The notes: generated from the letters alone by a model not told the origin. A stretch of DNA of 64,000 nucleotides from Lunularia cruciata (GCA_948567375.1 OX419756.1:37798552-37862551); one strand, 5' to 3'; shown: positions 11,002 through 22,434, counted from the stretch's first letter. Numbers and translations are program-made.

Positions 11002-12939
11002 CTCCTTCTTCTTGTGCTCTAAATTTACTAATAACAGGCACACAACCTCTCACAGGTACTCTACTCCTTCACTTGGAGTTACCTCAACTTGCGGAGTGAT
11101 CTTCTTCTTCACCTCCTCCTCACTTGACACTCGCCTTCTAAGCCGTAGTTGCCTTATAGGAATGAATGCTTTGCTCCCCAAACTTTCATCCTCCTCTTCT
11201 CTTACCTTACTTGGCCCTGCTCTACACTTTGCCTTTCGTTTGGAACAAACTCCTCTTTGAATGGTAACTCTCTTCTCCTCTTGCTCTGGCACTTTGTCTT
11301 CCAATTTTGAGTTACCTTTCTCCTCCATCTCCATCTTGGCTTCTTCTTCCTCAAGTACCAATGTCATCTCCCCTCCATTGTCGATACCACTACTCATGTC
11401 TCGACTCTACAATGTGAACTTGGGTTCCTCATCTCTTTCCAAGTCTTTGAACTTGCACTCAGCTTCACCTTCCAATTCTTCCTCTGACGACACAATTACC
11501 ACCATTTCCTTGGGTTTACTCTTCTAGCCTTCTGAGGTCTTACTTGCTTGACTTCTTCTTCTTCTCCTTGTTGACTCCTCTTCTTCAACTTTGGAGTACT
11601 CACTTCTAACTGCACACTCTTCCCCGTCTGAGCATAGTACTCATCACTGCTCCTAATCTGAATAATGTATTGCTGCTCCTCCGCGTTGACATCTCTTCTT
11701 AAGTCGGGATGGAAATGCAACACCATCCTATTGCGCTCTGCCGCATTGAGCAAGTTCAGCCCCAGATGATACGAATGGGCTGCAAACGGCACAATGTAAT
11801 GTGGAGGCAACTAATCCCACAAATTCCACACCATTTGTCTTGTTCTCCCATGAAGACACTTTGCCCAGTTAATTGGCTCTCTTGCAAAAATCATATGGAA
11901 GAACACCGCTTGGTGCTTCATCACATAAGTAGTCCTATCTGGCTTCAAGATCACCATTAGATCATGCATGATCCCTCTCTTGATAGGATCCTTATAGCTC
12001 TCTACTTTGTAACCATTCTTCATGTGCTCTAAAGAGAAAGCATCTCTCACCTCCTGGGTTTCTTCTACTACTTCACCCTTCCCCAAGAATGTGGCACCAT
12101 GCTCCGCGCCTGCTTCTCTTCCGAGTACTAACCTCCAATCCGACTCTGTCTAGCAAGCCGGATTACCTCTCTTCCCTTCTTCCTTGAGACTATCGAGACA
12201 TTTACTCTTTATGATCTCAGTCATGAACCTTGGAAAGCTAACATTCTAGTTCCATGCCAAGAATGTGATCCAAAGCCTGCTCAAGACTTAAATTCTTGCA
12301 ATCACATCTAACCTCCGAATCGCATGATTTCTCACTGCAAATTGAGAATTCTTCTTCCCTCCTCCCATCTTTCTCTCTTCCACTTTGGGCTAGGGACTAT
12401 TCTTCCTATTGATTCCTGAATTAACTCTCTCTAATTGTTCTCTATACACCAGTGTGTCTTTGACTCTACTTCACTTCCCACAATCTCCTGTTGACAATTT
12501 CTTAACGACAAGGGAAAATTGCTTGTCATCGCTTTGTCTTTAGCCCAATTTTTATAAAGTTGCACCTTCTTTGTCTTTCTCCAATTTGAGGTTCTACCAA
12601 GAAATCACACCTCCTACATGCTCTTTTCACTATCAAGTGTCCTTCACGCATATGACCGCCATTTTTGAACGGTCCCTTCTTGAATGTCTCGCCCTGAAGG
12701 AAAGTTGTTACATTGTCCTCGCCACGGGTTGAGCACCCCCGATACAAAGACTCCTTAATTTGGGTTGTATGCTGATAGGGAAATTTTGAGTACCTCACCT
12801 TATGCCCTGAAGCCATGTTACCTTGGGTTTCATCTTGATGACACTTTTTTTTGCCTTCTTTGGCCATATAGGCGCAATTTGAGTTCTCTATACACTTCTT
12901 CTTCCAAAATAAAATAAAAATAAAAATGTGGGTACCACA
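11002..12939 (-). pseudogene. X protein, N-terminal and middle half (X-2), degenerate
   Basis: Minus-strand segments include 12086-11811 (RGIMHDLMVILKPDRTTYV and FFHMIFAREPINWAKCLHGR) and 11810-11496 (PPHYIVPFAAHSY, FHPDLRRDVNAEEQQYI, then a basic Lys/Arg-rich stretch). These blocks recur in X-1 and X-4, so this is the conserved core of the family protein. The layout resembles, only loosely, plant transposon-associated proteins found in large non-autonomous elements. I would not assign a named domain without a profile search. Confidence 0.6.
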
Positions 12940-14200
12940 CCAATTTGGTAATCCTTTCACTCTCATTACTAATCATTGGCCATTGAAGTGGTTGATGGAA
13001 TCCAATAAGCTTTCAAGGAAGCTTGCACAATGGGCTCTAATTTTACAAGAGTATGATTTCATGGTTATTCATAGACATGGAGTGGTGAATCATGATGCAC
13101 ATGGGTTGAGTAGAAACTCATGTCCTAGCTAGCAAGATTAGACTAGAGCATGTTGGCTTGGGGAAACAGATGAGGAGATGGTAAAAAGTTGGCATGCATA
13201 TACCTTTCTTTGTATATTTTCTAAGGCTTTGGTGGTATCTCTCTCAACACATACAAGAGGAGTAATTGAGGTTATAGATCTAGAAGGTGGAGATATTGGT
13301 ATAGTTCAACAAGAAATTCATGATGATGTCTTAGTGATGGACTATCTTTGCACTAGTGTTGTGGGAAGCACAATTGAGGCCAAGGAGAAAGACCATGTTC
13401 CTCAGCAAGCCAAATGGTTTAGATTGGAGGGAAACAACTTCTTTGTGTGTAGGAGGATGGTAGAGTACAAGTAGTACCACTTCCATATCAAAGACAACAA
13501 TTGGTCCATCATGCTCATGAAGAGCTAGGAAATTTTGGAATAAAACATACATATAGCTTACTCTAGGGTAATTATTGGTAGTACGGTATGCAAACTGATG
13601 TACAATAGTTTGTTGCCAAATGTGTGGTTTGTGACCAAGTTAGAGCATCATTTAATGCTTCTTCAACACAATTACACCCATTACCCTATCATGAGGTTGG
13701 ATTATATTGGAGTTTTGATGTTGTTGGACCTTTACTATTGATTGTGAGACATCATCGGTATGTTTGGTTATGATAGAGCACTACTCCAAGTGGATTGAGT
13801 TGGTGGCACTTCTTGAGAAGTCCAATGAAGGGATGGCTTACTCATTCTTAGATCGGGTTCTTAGTCATTTTGGTGCATCAATTGAGGTTTTGACTGATCA
13901 GAGTATAGCGTCCTTGGGAGAGTTTCAAGTTTTGTGTGAAAAAGCTTTGATTGATCATCATACTACCTCTCAAGATCACCTTGAGGTAGATGGCTTTGCA
14001 GAGAGAGTGTGTCAAACAATGAAGAGAGGATTGCAAAAATATGGTTTGCAAAGAGGCCACTTGGGAGATTAGGATCTCAAGTTACCTAAGCTGGCCATGG
14101 GCTATCAATTTAACCGGCAAGCCTCCTTAACATCCTTCTCTCCTTACTTTCTACTTTATGGATGAGATCCGAATTTACCTACAACCATTTGTCTAGATGC
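12940..14200 (+). pseudogene. RNase H and integrase (DGy-2, continuing after X-2), degenerate
   Basis: The RNase H end is visible as FGNPFTLITNHWPLKWLMES (about 12942-13000) and RHGVVNHDAHGLSRN. A His/Cys zinc-binding segment of integrase follows near 13500-13640 (HAHEELGNFG, then CVVCDQVR), then core blocks with VLTDQS (near 13890) and the HHTTSQDHLEVDG region (near 13960). Several stops and frameshifts occur. The open 102-codon run at 13764-14072 is the best preserved part. This region catalysed RNA-strand removal and DNA insertion in the live element. Confidence 0.8.
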
Positions 14201-14398
14201 TATTGCAATTTTGAAGTTGAGATGATCCAAATATATGGGTGAGAAAATATTCTCAATGGGCAGAGATCTTTTAGAGAGTGATGTTGATGGCCTTGAGAAC
14301 GTGGCAATAGCTCAACATAAGGACACCTTATGCTATGCTACTATTTGAGGAGGAGATTAAAAGACCCTTGATTTGTTGATTTCATCCAAGTGACTATG

Positions 14399-15145
14399 TG
14401 TAATACCAATAACTAGAAAGATGATCTAAAGATGAAATTTGGTTTGGCAACATCTGTAAGGATGTTATACATGAGAGAATAAGTAGATAAGCTAGAGGTA
14501 TCACCAAAATATTACTTCTATTAATAGGCCAAAAACCAAAACATGCTTGGAAACTTTAGAATCAATAGATAAGTATATGATCTAAAGGTGAAACTTGGAG
14601 TGGTGACATCTTGAAGGGTGTTACACATGATAGAGAAATTAGATCAGATAGAGGTATCACCAAAAGAACACTTCTACTAATAGGGAAAAAAAATCAAAAA
14701 TAGCTTGAAAACTTGAAAGTCATTTTTGGAGGCCTAAATGGATGAATTAGGCCTTGAAAATGGAAATATCACTCTCCCCTAAAGACAAACGAGCTAGTCT
14801 TCTCTCCCCCATGATTTGTCTCATTGAGAGCTTTTTTCAATGGTACCTTACCATGCAATTTTGAGCTTCTAACAAGAAGATTCCCTAAACGTTCCATTTA
14901 GTCAAACCTAGTTGACCAACTAGATAGGACAAGGATTGACATGTCACCCATCCAAACAAGTAATCCAAGGATGGATCTACTTATAGGTCACCAATCCATG
15001 TTTCTAATCTAAGGGTGGAGCTTCCTTTGAGGGGATCCTCTTTGCTATATAATAAAGAGAAGGTGCTCCTTTGGGGCATTGGAGGATTGAGTGTGAAATC
15101 TATGTTTTCTCTCTTGAGGAGTTCTCTTGTCCTTGGAGTATTACA
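14399..15145. repeat. 747-bp solo LTR with perfect CTATG target duplication
   Basis: The element runs from TGTAATACC to GTATTACA and is flanked by CTATG at 14394-14398 and 15146-15150. It interrupts the DGy-2 integrase C-terminal region; the DGy sequence resumes directly with TATATCTA. Inside are two imperfect tandem copies of about 135 bp (starting near 14425 and 14580) and a TATATAATAAA stretch near 15045. No coding sequence is present. The family differs from DGy, X and G. Confidence 0.85.
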
Positions 15146-15169
15146 CTATGTATATCTAAAATAGACAAC

Positions 15170-15425
15170 TTTGAAAACACTTGATGCTACTACATGCCGC
15201 ACTATCTTGAGAATCAGTGAGGTTTTGCCTTTTGGAGTCCTTGTGTTGGAAGGACATGATGGTGTGTTTTAGAAGGATCATGTGTGCAATTTTGCACCAT
15301 GCCACCTCCTAAACATTGATGATACCATGGACCAAAGCTTAGTACTTGTATAGGTAGCTTACGGGTATGTTATGCGGCTCTTCTAGTGGAGTTTGTTACT
15401 ATGTTGGTTGTGATAGTTGTTTGAG
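15170..15425 (+). pseudogene. Integrase C-terminus and broken PHD finger (DGy-2)
   Basis: The sequence corresponds to the last 110 codons of the DGy-4 polyprotein. ILRISEVLPFGVLVLEGHDG is readable, and the start of the PHD zinc ligands remains near 15370-15400. A deletion then joins the middle of the PHD finger directly to position about 30 of the DGy LTR. The PHD is therefore incomplete here. Confidence 0.7.
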
Positions 15426-16500
15426 ATGTGTGTGAGTTATGCTTCTATAGTGTATGATGTTGACAATGATGTATATTGTGTAGAGATGTATATATGCATG
15501 ACGACTATCATGACATTTGTGGTGTTGAAGCTAGATTGCTCAGACATAAAGTAGTAGAGTTGGTAATTAGAGGTATTTTGGAAATTACTTATAGACTACT
15601 TGTTGATGGTCAGATTTCATGTTTGTGGTATTGATCACTCATACCATTTGCACCATTGGGTGTGCCATTAGTGGGACTTGTAACACTCATTTGTGCATGT
15701 ATGTGCTATTGTCATATTTAATTTGATAATTTAAATTTGATAAGTACTTGAGAAATATTATTTATATAGAGATAAAAAACAGTTCTACATTAATTATGAT
15801 TAGCTAAAGTTAGTCATAGCTAAGATAGACAGGATCTTACTTTAGAAGAGATAGAAAAGATGAACATCACTATTTTGGATTCTAGTGTATTGACTTGGTA
15901 TTATTCTTTGGTGTTTGGCTTTGAAGAAAGAGTTGAGAACTCTTGGACACACAAGCCTTTTTGCTTCCGATTCTTCTATAGTCCAAGAATAGCTCATGAG
16001 AAGGAATCCTTGACTTAGTGGTTGGGTCAAGATAAGACCACATGCTTAGGAGAATATTCCCTTAAGTATAGATATTTTCTTTAGAGTTTTAGAGTTTATT
16101 TGACATTTAGCCTAATAACTTAAGTTACTCTAGTAATTAGTAAGTTTGGTGCATAACTATTTCACAAGTATATGAACTAAGAGTGAGGAGGTACTCATCA
16201 CCCTTTCATTTATAGCTATCTCTCTCATTGAGTTCTCTAGTGAACAATGGTTTGAGTCTTGGATTGTTAGCCTTGGAGGAGTATGATGGAGTTGAGATTC
16301 TTTGTCTTCTTAGTCCATGGTGTGCTACCATAATAGCCATCAGAGTTTCATCTTGAGTGAGAGACATATGGATGTAAAGACAATTAAAGCTAGAGATTTA
16401 GGTTGAAATCAGAGGTATACCTTTGAAGTGCAGCCCTTCAGAGCTCACTTCTTTGATGTTGAGCTTTTGAGTTCCTAGCTATGTTTGACATAGGCCGGTG
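15425..16500 (+). repeat. DGy-2 3' LTR, split by a G-family solo LTR
   Basis: The segments 15425-15678 and about 16386-16500 match the DGy-4 3' LTR (59860-60110 and 60130-60245). The interruption at 15679 is a G-family LTR. Similarity to the DGy LTR stops near 16500, so the end of this LTR is lost. Confidence 0.75.
15679..16370 (+). repeat. Solo LTR of the G family inside the DGy-2 LTR
   Basis: It starts TGTAACAC at 15679 and matches the reverse complement of the G LTR at 60929-61617 throughout, including the CTTGGTATTATTC and AGCCATCAGAG segments. The last dozen bases are diverged or lost, so the right end and target duplication cannot be confirmed. Confidence 0.75.
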
Positions 16501-16793
16501 TTGCGGGTTTTGTCTAGTCTCGAGGGTGTGCCAAGCACATGACTGCTTGTGCTCAATTTGTTCCTATTGTCACTGCTTTGCAGTTTCCTGTAGTTTGACG
16601 TTCTCTTTCCTCCTTGGATTGTTGGAGGCCTCTCCTTAGCTAGGTCATCTTGTTTCAATATTCATTGAGATTGGCTCTTCCTGAAGGGTTTGCTTTAGCC
16701 TTGACTTTGCAAGACTGATCTTGTCATGCGGGCTTGGTGTTATGGTTTCTACCTTTGCATGGTCTCATATTCTATTTTCTTGTCAGGTTCAGC
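16501..16793. other. Unassigned spacer
   Basis: The sequence lies between the fading DGy-2 LTR and the X-4 terminus. I see no coding potential and no match to other parts of the window. Its last five bases, TCAGC, are the X-4 target duplication. Confidence 0.5.
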
Positions 16794-17349
16794 TGTGGTA
16801 CCCACTTTTTTTGTTGTTTTTTTTCAAAATGGAGAAGAAGAAGTGTATAGAGAAGTCAGATTTTGCTTATATGACCAAAGAAGGCAAAGAAAAGAGTCTT
16901 TGGGATAAAACCCGAGGTAACGTGGCTTTGGGTCATAAGGCAAAGTACTTGGACTGGCCCTGTTAGCATGAAACCCGAAGTCAACTTTGGGTCAAGACGT
17001 GAAGAAGAAGCCAAAGACAAAGACGGAGAGAGAGAGACTTCATATCAAGCAAAGCAAGCGGATCCGAAGAACCTGTAACAAAGTTCTTTGGAGTCGGCAT
17101 AATCAAGAAAGTACGGGGGAAGAAAGTAATGACCTTGGGATCAAGAACTTCTTGATAGTGATAGGCAACAACTTCACCAAATCAGAAATTTGAGAGGAGT
17201 AGTGACTAAAGAGTGACTGATTGGCACAGGACTATAAAATTACAAGGTGCGCAAGAAGAAGGAGCCATGTCCAGTCGCTACCCGGTGCCTATTTAGAGTC
17301 GACCCAAAGTAATGCAAATTGCAAATCCGCAAGAAGAAGAGTGGGTTAG

Positions 17350-19809
17350 GATTTTGGGGATGATCTTCCACAAGAGAAAAGTGAGGAAGCATATGATGGC
17401 ACCAAAAGTGAGCAAGTAGAGTGTGGTGAGAGGGCTTGCGATTTGTTGATTAGAGGTAATAGCGCGGATCAAAGTCTTGATGAGACTTTGTATCACGTTC
17501 CTGGCCTGGAATTGGAATTTTTGTTTTCCAAGTTTCATGGTAGAAATTGTAGCCAGCAATTGCAAGGATGGGCCAAAGCATGAGGGGAAGAGAGGGAATC
17601 CTACTCAATAAATAGAGGTGGATTGGAGAGTAGTGTTGGGAAGGGAAGCCGGAGAGGTAGGAGGTACCACCTTCTATCAAAAGTGTGATGCTTCAAAAGA
17701 AACTATCGAAGTTAGGAAGTTGTTCAATCGATCCCGCACAAAGAATGGGTATAAGGTGGATAGCTATAGAGATCCTGAGCGGAGAGGAATTGTAAGCGCG
17801 ATGATGGCCATGTTCAAGCCAGAGCAAACCACCTATGTTACTATGCAACAGGTGGTGTTCTTTCACCAAATGTTTGCAGGAGAGGCAGTAGATTGGGCAA
17901 AGTGCTTGCATCAGAGAGTAGGATAGATGATTTTCAGGTGGAGAATGGATATGCCACCACACTATTTTGTGCCATTTGCAGCACATTTTTATTTTGGGTT
18001 GAGCTCACTCACTTTGGAAGAGCAAAGTCAAATGAGGTCATACTTTCATCCAGATTTGCGCAAGGAAGCCAATGCAGATGAGCGATATTATATGGAGAGA
18101 GTGCAAGAGGGGGATAGGTACTACAAAGAGAGTGGGAGAGAAAAGATCATAGCAATTGACCTTCCAAGGGCAAGGAAGAGGACCAAGCTTGAGAGTTGGG
18201 TTGTGACTGTACAACTTCAAAAAGTTCCAAGGCTTAACCCGATGGCGGTGATGGAGAAGTTGAAGGAAGTCGTGCAGGAGAAAGAAGAAGAAGAATTGGA
18301 AGGAGAAACCCGATCAAAGAGAGGAGTGTCAGGCAAAGAAGAGGAGTTTATGCTACAAAGCAAAGAATTGAGTAGCGGCAGCAAAGGCAAGGCAGAAGTT
18401 CAGCAAGTGGTACAGCCGATAGAAGATGTTGGAAAGCCAAGCCCCAAGGTTTCCATGCTAGAAAGGTGCAGTAAGAAAGAAGAAGCAGTCAAAGCACAAC
18501 CTCAAGCTGCCAAACATGATAAGATCCTGAGTGTATTGGCAATGGGGCCCAGTAACCTTACTCAGAAGGAGGGAGAAAGTTCTGAGGAGGAAACTTTGAA
18601 GGTGCAAAGATCTTGACTTTGGAGCAAGGTACCAAGTATTGAAGAGTCGGAACCCAAAGTCCAAGCTGAGGATGCAAGGAGCAAAGGAGTGGACTATTTG
18701 TCCAGAGTAGTATGCCCGTTGTTGGTGATGTTGCAGCAGAAGAATTTGGAGATGATAAGTGCCAAGCTCAACGTACTCGATGAATTAGCGGTGGTAAAAG
18801 CATGGAGTGCCAAAACTTTGTTGTTACGAAGTAAGCTGACAAGAGTGGAGATGGAAGTTGAAGAAATTTGGGTTGATGAGGTTCTTCGGAGTAAGCACTT
18901 TGAGGTGACAAGGGAAGAGCTAGTCAAGAGTCGTGAAGAAGTGAAGGAGATGACTACAATGACTGCGGGATTGAAGGGAGTTCTTGCAGCAGTGCGTGTC
19001 AAATTAATACACTCTAAGGCAATTGTTGCGGTGATGGAGCAAGAGTTGGAGAGCCTTAAGAAGAGAGCAGTGGAGAAAGATCAGGCCTAGCAACAAGAGT
19101 TGAAGGAGTGTAGTAGAGAAGAAGATCATTTGAAAGGGTTGGTGTGCAAGGCAGAGGAACAACTTGCTGTACATCAAAAGGAGAAGGAAGCATTGAAAGG
19201 TGAGTTGAAGATGAGCTTCAGATGTATCGTAGTGAATTGGAAGAAGAGAAGAAGAAGGAAAAGTGTATGGTGATGGAAGAAACTTGTGAAGTAGAAGGTG
19301 TTGTTAACAAAATTAAGGCCATGCTGAGTACAAAAGTGGAGTGTAAACTCGAAGAAGCGAGGCTGCACGAGTTAAAGTTGCTAGTGCAAGAAACGCGTAA
19401 GAGGAAGGCAAAGGACACCGGGTTGAATAATCTGTTAATCCGGCTGCAAGATCGTGTAGATAGGAAGATGTTAGAGATGGGGGACAATGTGTGTCTCAGA
19501 CTAGACCTGATTAGGACAAAGTTAGCTAAACTTTGTAGTGAGGTAGAAGAAGTACAAAGACCCAAAGTTGCAGAAATAGGAGTGCAGGTGTCTTTGGATT
19601 TGACATTTGACACTTTCGAGAAGAGTGGGTTGGAAGATAAAGTAGTAGAAAGGTTACTCAAGACTTCAATTGTAGATCAAAGTGAAGAAGTAGTAGAATT
19701 GATAAAAGTGTTAGGAGTTATGAGACCAAAAGATAGAGTAGTAGGAAGTGAAGTTACTTCAGGTTTGGGTTTGAAAGCCGATGATGAAGTAGGCATCGGA
19801 TTGGATTAG
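17350..19809 (+). pseudogene. X-family protein: conserved N-terminal domain plus long coiled coil, nearly intact
   Basis: One reading frame runs from about 17425 to about 19200, broken only by a TAA near 17600, a TAG at 17924-17926, a TGA at 18614-18616 and a TAG at 19088-19090. After one frameshift near 19205 it continues to the stop at 19807-19809, giving roughly 800 residues. The N-terminal part holds FFHQMFAGEAVDWAKCLHQR and PPHYFVPFAAHFYFGLS. The middle is Lys/Glu-rich and low complexity. The C-terminal 350 residues are heptad-rich (EELVKSREEVKEM, EQELESLKKRAVEKDQA, ARLHELKLLVQETRKRK) and end in an acidic tail. No enzymatic motif, zinc knuckle or protease signature was seen. A structural or Gag-like role is possible but is an inference. 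The same blocks in X-1, X-2 and X-5 show that the frame was maintained. Confidence 0.7.
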
Positions 19810-19925
19810 AAACAGATTTGAGATTTGAAGAGGTAGATATGAAGAGGTGCATTGTCATTTTGGATCTGCAGGTTAGAAGAGTTGTTGTAGAATGGTATTT
19901 TTGCTAGAACAGCCATTTGCTTCAG

Positions 19926-19933
19926 TATTTAAG
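19926..19933 (+). promoter_or_regulatory. TATA-like box TATTTAAG of X-4
   Basis: It lies 117 bp after the X-protein stop and 669 bp before the element end, the same spacing as in X-3. It is a candidate start-site element at a U3/R border. Confidence 0.5.
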
Positions 19934-20607
19934 GGAAGCACTTGCATGCTTATGTTGTTCAGTGCTTATAATTCTGAGAATAGATAAAGCGAAGTGCTAT
20001 GAAGCAGTGCTCATAGTTTGAGCTTGATTCCGAGTATCAACTTTGCAAATGTGTCTTGTGAGTGTGTGGAGAAATTTGAAGTTCAAGTCAGTGTGTCTAT
20101 GGATGTTGGATTCTATAGCCTTGATCTTCATTCTATGTGTGTGATCCTGAGTGAAGTGCATTGGAGCAATGCCTTGACAGATCTGAGAGGAATTGTAGTG
20201 TTGGTAATATTTTGCATTTGTGAGTGCAGTGCAAAGTTGATGTGAAGCAATTTCAATTGAGGAAGTTGTGCCTTCAATGGAGGGGTGGAACACAATTCTG
20301 AAGCAAAGTCGTTTTGTAGTGAAGTGCCATTTTTGGGAGAGCTTGAATCATCACAAGCAAGATTGTTTGGAAAGATTTGAAGGAGTTGTGATTAAGGAGT
20401 GTGAATTTGTGACAAGACTACGGATCAGTGCTTGTTACTCTCTTCTGGGTATGGTTTCTACTTGAGAGATTAAAGACACAACCAAGAAAAACTACATTGT
20501 TACTATTTGACTTTGTATTTGGACATTTCTGACTAGTATCTCTACAAGAATGAACTTTACTTACCTGATTACCACAAAAGTGATATTTTCCGGGTTGTCA
20601 AATCAGC

Positions 20608-21606
20608 CCTCAGTCTCTTGCAGACTCCTCATTCCTTCCAAAAGGAAAAAAAAACCCAATTCTGCCCTCCATCTCAAGCCCTATGCCTTCCTGCCAAAAT
20701 TCCTTCTTGTCCTTAAGCCTTCAAAGTACCTCTCCAATCAGCCAGCCTCTCAAAGCATATGTCCACTCTTCCTCTGGCCCTATCACCACCAAACCGTTTC
20801 AAGGCATTTTTCTTCAGCCTCTGTCCACTCAAAAAGCCTCCTTAGGCCACTTTGTCACTACTCAACATAGAAAATCCCAAAACAACTCTTCTGCTTAAAG
20901 TGTTCCAAATAAACTCTCTTGAGCCTTTTGCTCAAAATTACTAAATGAAACACTCTTATAGGACTTATTTGCTCAAATGGCATTAAACTGAAATACTCCC
21001 AAAATCAGTAACATAAAAAAAATCTCAAGCTTGTGTAACATAAATTTAAGCCTTGAGTTGGTGTAGCACAAAGAAACTCCCAAGCTCATGCATCATTTTT
21101 CAAACCCTGTGAGCTCTTGAAACATAAAAAGACTTTTGAGTTTACTCAACCCTTGAAACTTCTCCACGCTTATGGCAACACACAATAACTTCCGACTTTA
21201 CTATGGCATGAAAGATATTCCCAAGATACAATAACATAACAAAATGCCAAAGTCATTGTAACATAAAGTCAACAAAACTCTCCCACCAAATGCACCAATG
21301 GTTCATGTAGATTATTTTCCCTACGATACCGGTGAGTGTCAACCGGAGTATAGATTGATGATCAATCATGAAGAATAGATTGGAAGCAGCTTATGGATAG
21401 ATTAAGAATGTTTTGAGGCACTTATATACTAGAGCATGGAGAGTTATGTTTAATTTTCTTGTATTTAGATACTCTTCATGTTTTACATACCTCATTGTAT
21501 GTCCAATTGATTTGTATTGGTGTGTTTGCATTGTGCTTATGTTTCTTTTCTTTAAGTATGATATGTATTGCTCCAAGGTAATGCTAGAATTGATGGCTTG
21601 CAAATC
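20608..21606. other. Unassigned spacer between X-4 and DGy-3
   Basis: About 1 kb of A/T-rich sequence without a supported gene. A C-rich stretch (20640-20880) has open frames but no recognisable domain. From 20900 to 21290 the sequence has recurring motifs such as AACATAA. A purine-rich tract on the minus strand (GGTGGGAGAG near 21280) could be the polypurine tract of another LTR element, but no LTR pair is visible. Confidence 0.4.
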
Positions 21607-21709
21607 AAGAGTGTGTGTTGTGTTGTGCATATAAACATTGCTTCACAACATCATACACTATAGAAACACAATTCACACATAAGTCATGCATAGGCTCTAA
21701 AGTGCCACA
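21607..21709 (-). repeat. Partial second DGy LTR start joined head-to-tail to the DGy-3 LTR
   Basis: Directly after the LTR end ...CTGATTAT the sequence restarts with TGTGGCACTTTAGAG and follows the LTR start for about 100 bp, with one small gap, then diverges. DGy-4 shows the same structure at 60390-60496. Confidence 0.75.
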
Positions 21710-22266
21710 ATAATCAGATTGTTTACAACTCTTGAATCCACTCAACTTAGATCAATACTTGATTTGTCACTCTATAAATTGCCAACAACTGGGCACTAAT
21801 TATAGTCATTCCACACCTACTCTAGCTAAGAGAATCCAAGTGACGCTCGCCGATCTCTGTTCACCATAGCCAGGAACTCTAAGGCTCAACATCAAAGAAG
21901 TGAGCTCTCTAGAGCTGCACTTCAAAAGTATACCCCTGGACTCAAGCTAGGTCTGAAACCCTAATGGTCCACTGATAGCACATTGGATGGTGCAAATGGT
22001 GCAAAGTGATGGTGGGCCCTACCGTGAAGTCAGTATCCCAAACATAAAATCTGACCGTCGGAAAGTAGTCTCTGAGAAATTGCTAAAATAACTATAACTA
22101 CTATCATTGCAACTCCAATGTTCAAGCAATCTAGATGAAACACTACAAGTGGCGTGACAGCTATCATACATATATACATTGCTGCACAACATACATTGCT
22201 GTCAACATCATACACTATAGAAACACAACTCACACATAAGTCATACATAGGCTCTAAAGTGCCACA
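21710..22266 (-). repeat. DGy-3 3' LTR (557 bp)
   Basis: On the minus strand it starts TGTGGCACTTTAG right after a polypurine tract (AGCTAGGAGGCGAT) and ends CTGATTAT. It matches the 558-bp LTR of DGy-4 along its whole length. It contains no coding sequence. Confidence 0.85.
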
Positions 22267-22434
22267 ATCGCCTCCTAGCTTGTGGTTAGGTCCCTCTAAC
22301 TCCGAATAGCCATCTACTCCAAGTATATGGTATACCCTATGATGGGCAAAGATCAGGAGGCCAGGTGCTATGGAGCCCCATCGTAAGTTGCTTGTCTTTA
22401 ATGTATACCATATAAAGAATGAACTATCTATAGG

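Larger units (their letters stand above)
7247..12939 (-). mobile_element. X-2: full-length X-family element with perfect 5-bp target duplication
   Basis: On the plus strand it begins TGTGACAACCC at 7247 and ends GGGTACCACA at 12939. The duplicated target CCAAT lies at 7242-7246 and 12940-12944 inside the DGy-2 RNase H sequence. Without the nested X-3 copy (9106-11001 plus its CTCCT duplication) the element is about 3.79 kb. The minus strand encodes the X protein: N-terminal part at about 12400-11002, coiled-coil and tail at 9105-8050. No RT, integrase or long terminal direct repeat is visible. TG...CA ends and a 5-bp duplication point to an LTR-type integrase. Confidence 0.85.
4320..16500 (+). 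mobile_element. DGy-2: DNMT3/PHD Ty3/gypsy copy split by nested insertions
   Basis: The copy starts in the protease-to-methyltransferase linker (equivalent to DGy-4 at about 54957). It continues through methyltransferase and RT to 7246, resumes at 12940 after the X-2 insertion with RNase H and integrase, and is interrupted again by a 747-bp solo LTR (14399-15145). It ends with a PHD remnant and a DGy LTR that itself holds a G-family solo LTR (15679-16370). LTR similarity fades near 16500. Removing the X-2 insertion restores an uninterrupted match to DGy-4 across the RNase H region. The copy is old: stops and frameshifts occur throughout. Confidence 0.85.
16794..20602 (+). mobile_element. X-4: complete 3.8-kb X-family element
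   Basis: It starts TGTGGTACCCAC and ends GGGTTGTCAAA (CACA in other copies), with a perfect TCAGC duplication at 16789-16793 and 20603-20607. At 3809 bp it is the cleanest full-length copy. The first 600 bp is a leader, about 17350-19809 encodes the X protein, TATTTAAG is at 19926-19933, and the last 669 bp are non-coding. The ends form a short imperfect inverted repeat (TGTGGTACCC against TGTGACAACCC in other copies). I find no internal copy of either end, so no short LTR pair. The whole unit behaves like one large LTR. Confidence 0.88.

Noticed and set aside
7247-12939. X family as DNA transposons
   Set aside because: TG...CA ends, 5-bp duplications and only a short imperfect terminal inversion fit LTR-type ends; no transposase motif was seen.
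19218-19661. 147-codon minus-strand frame inside X-4
   Set aside because: It is antisense to the coiled-coil coding, which is conserved on the plus strand in several copies.
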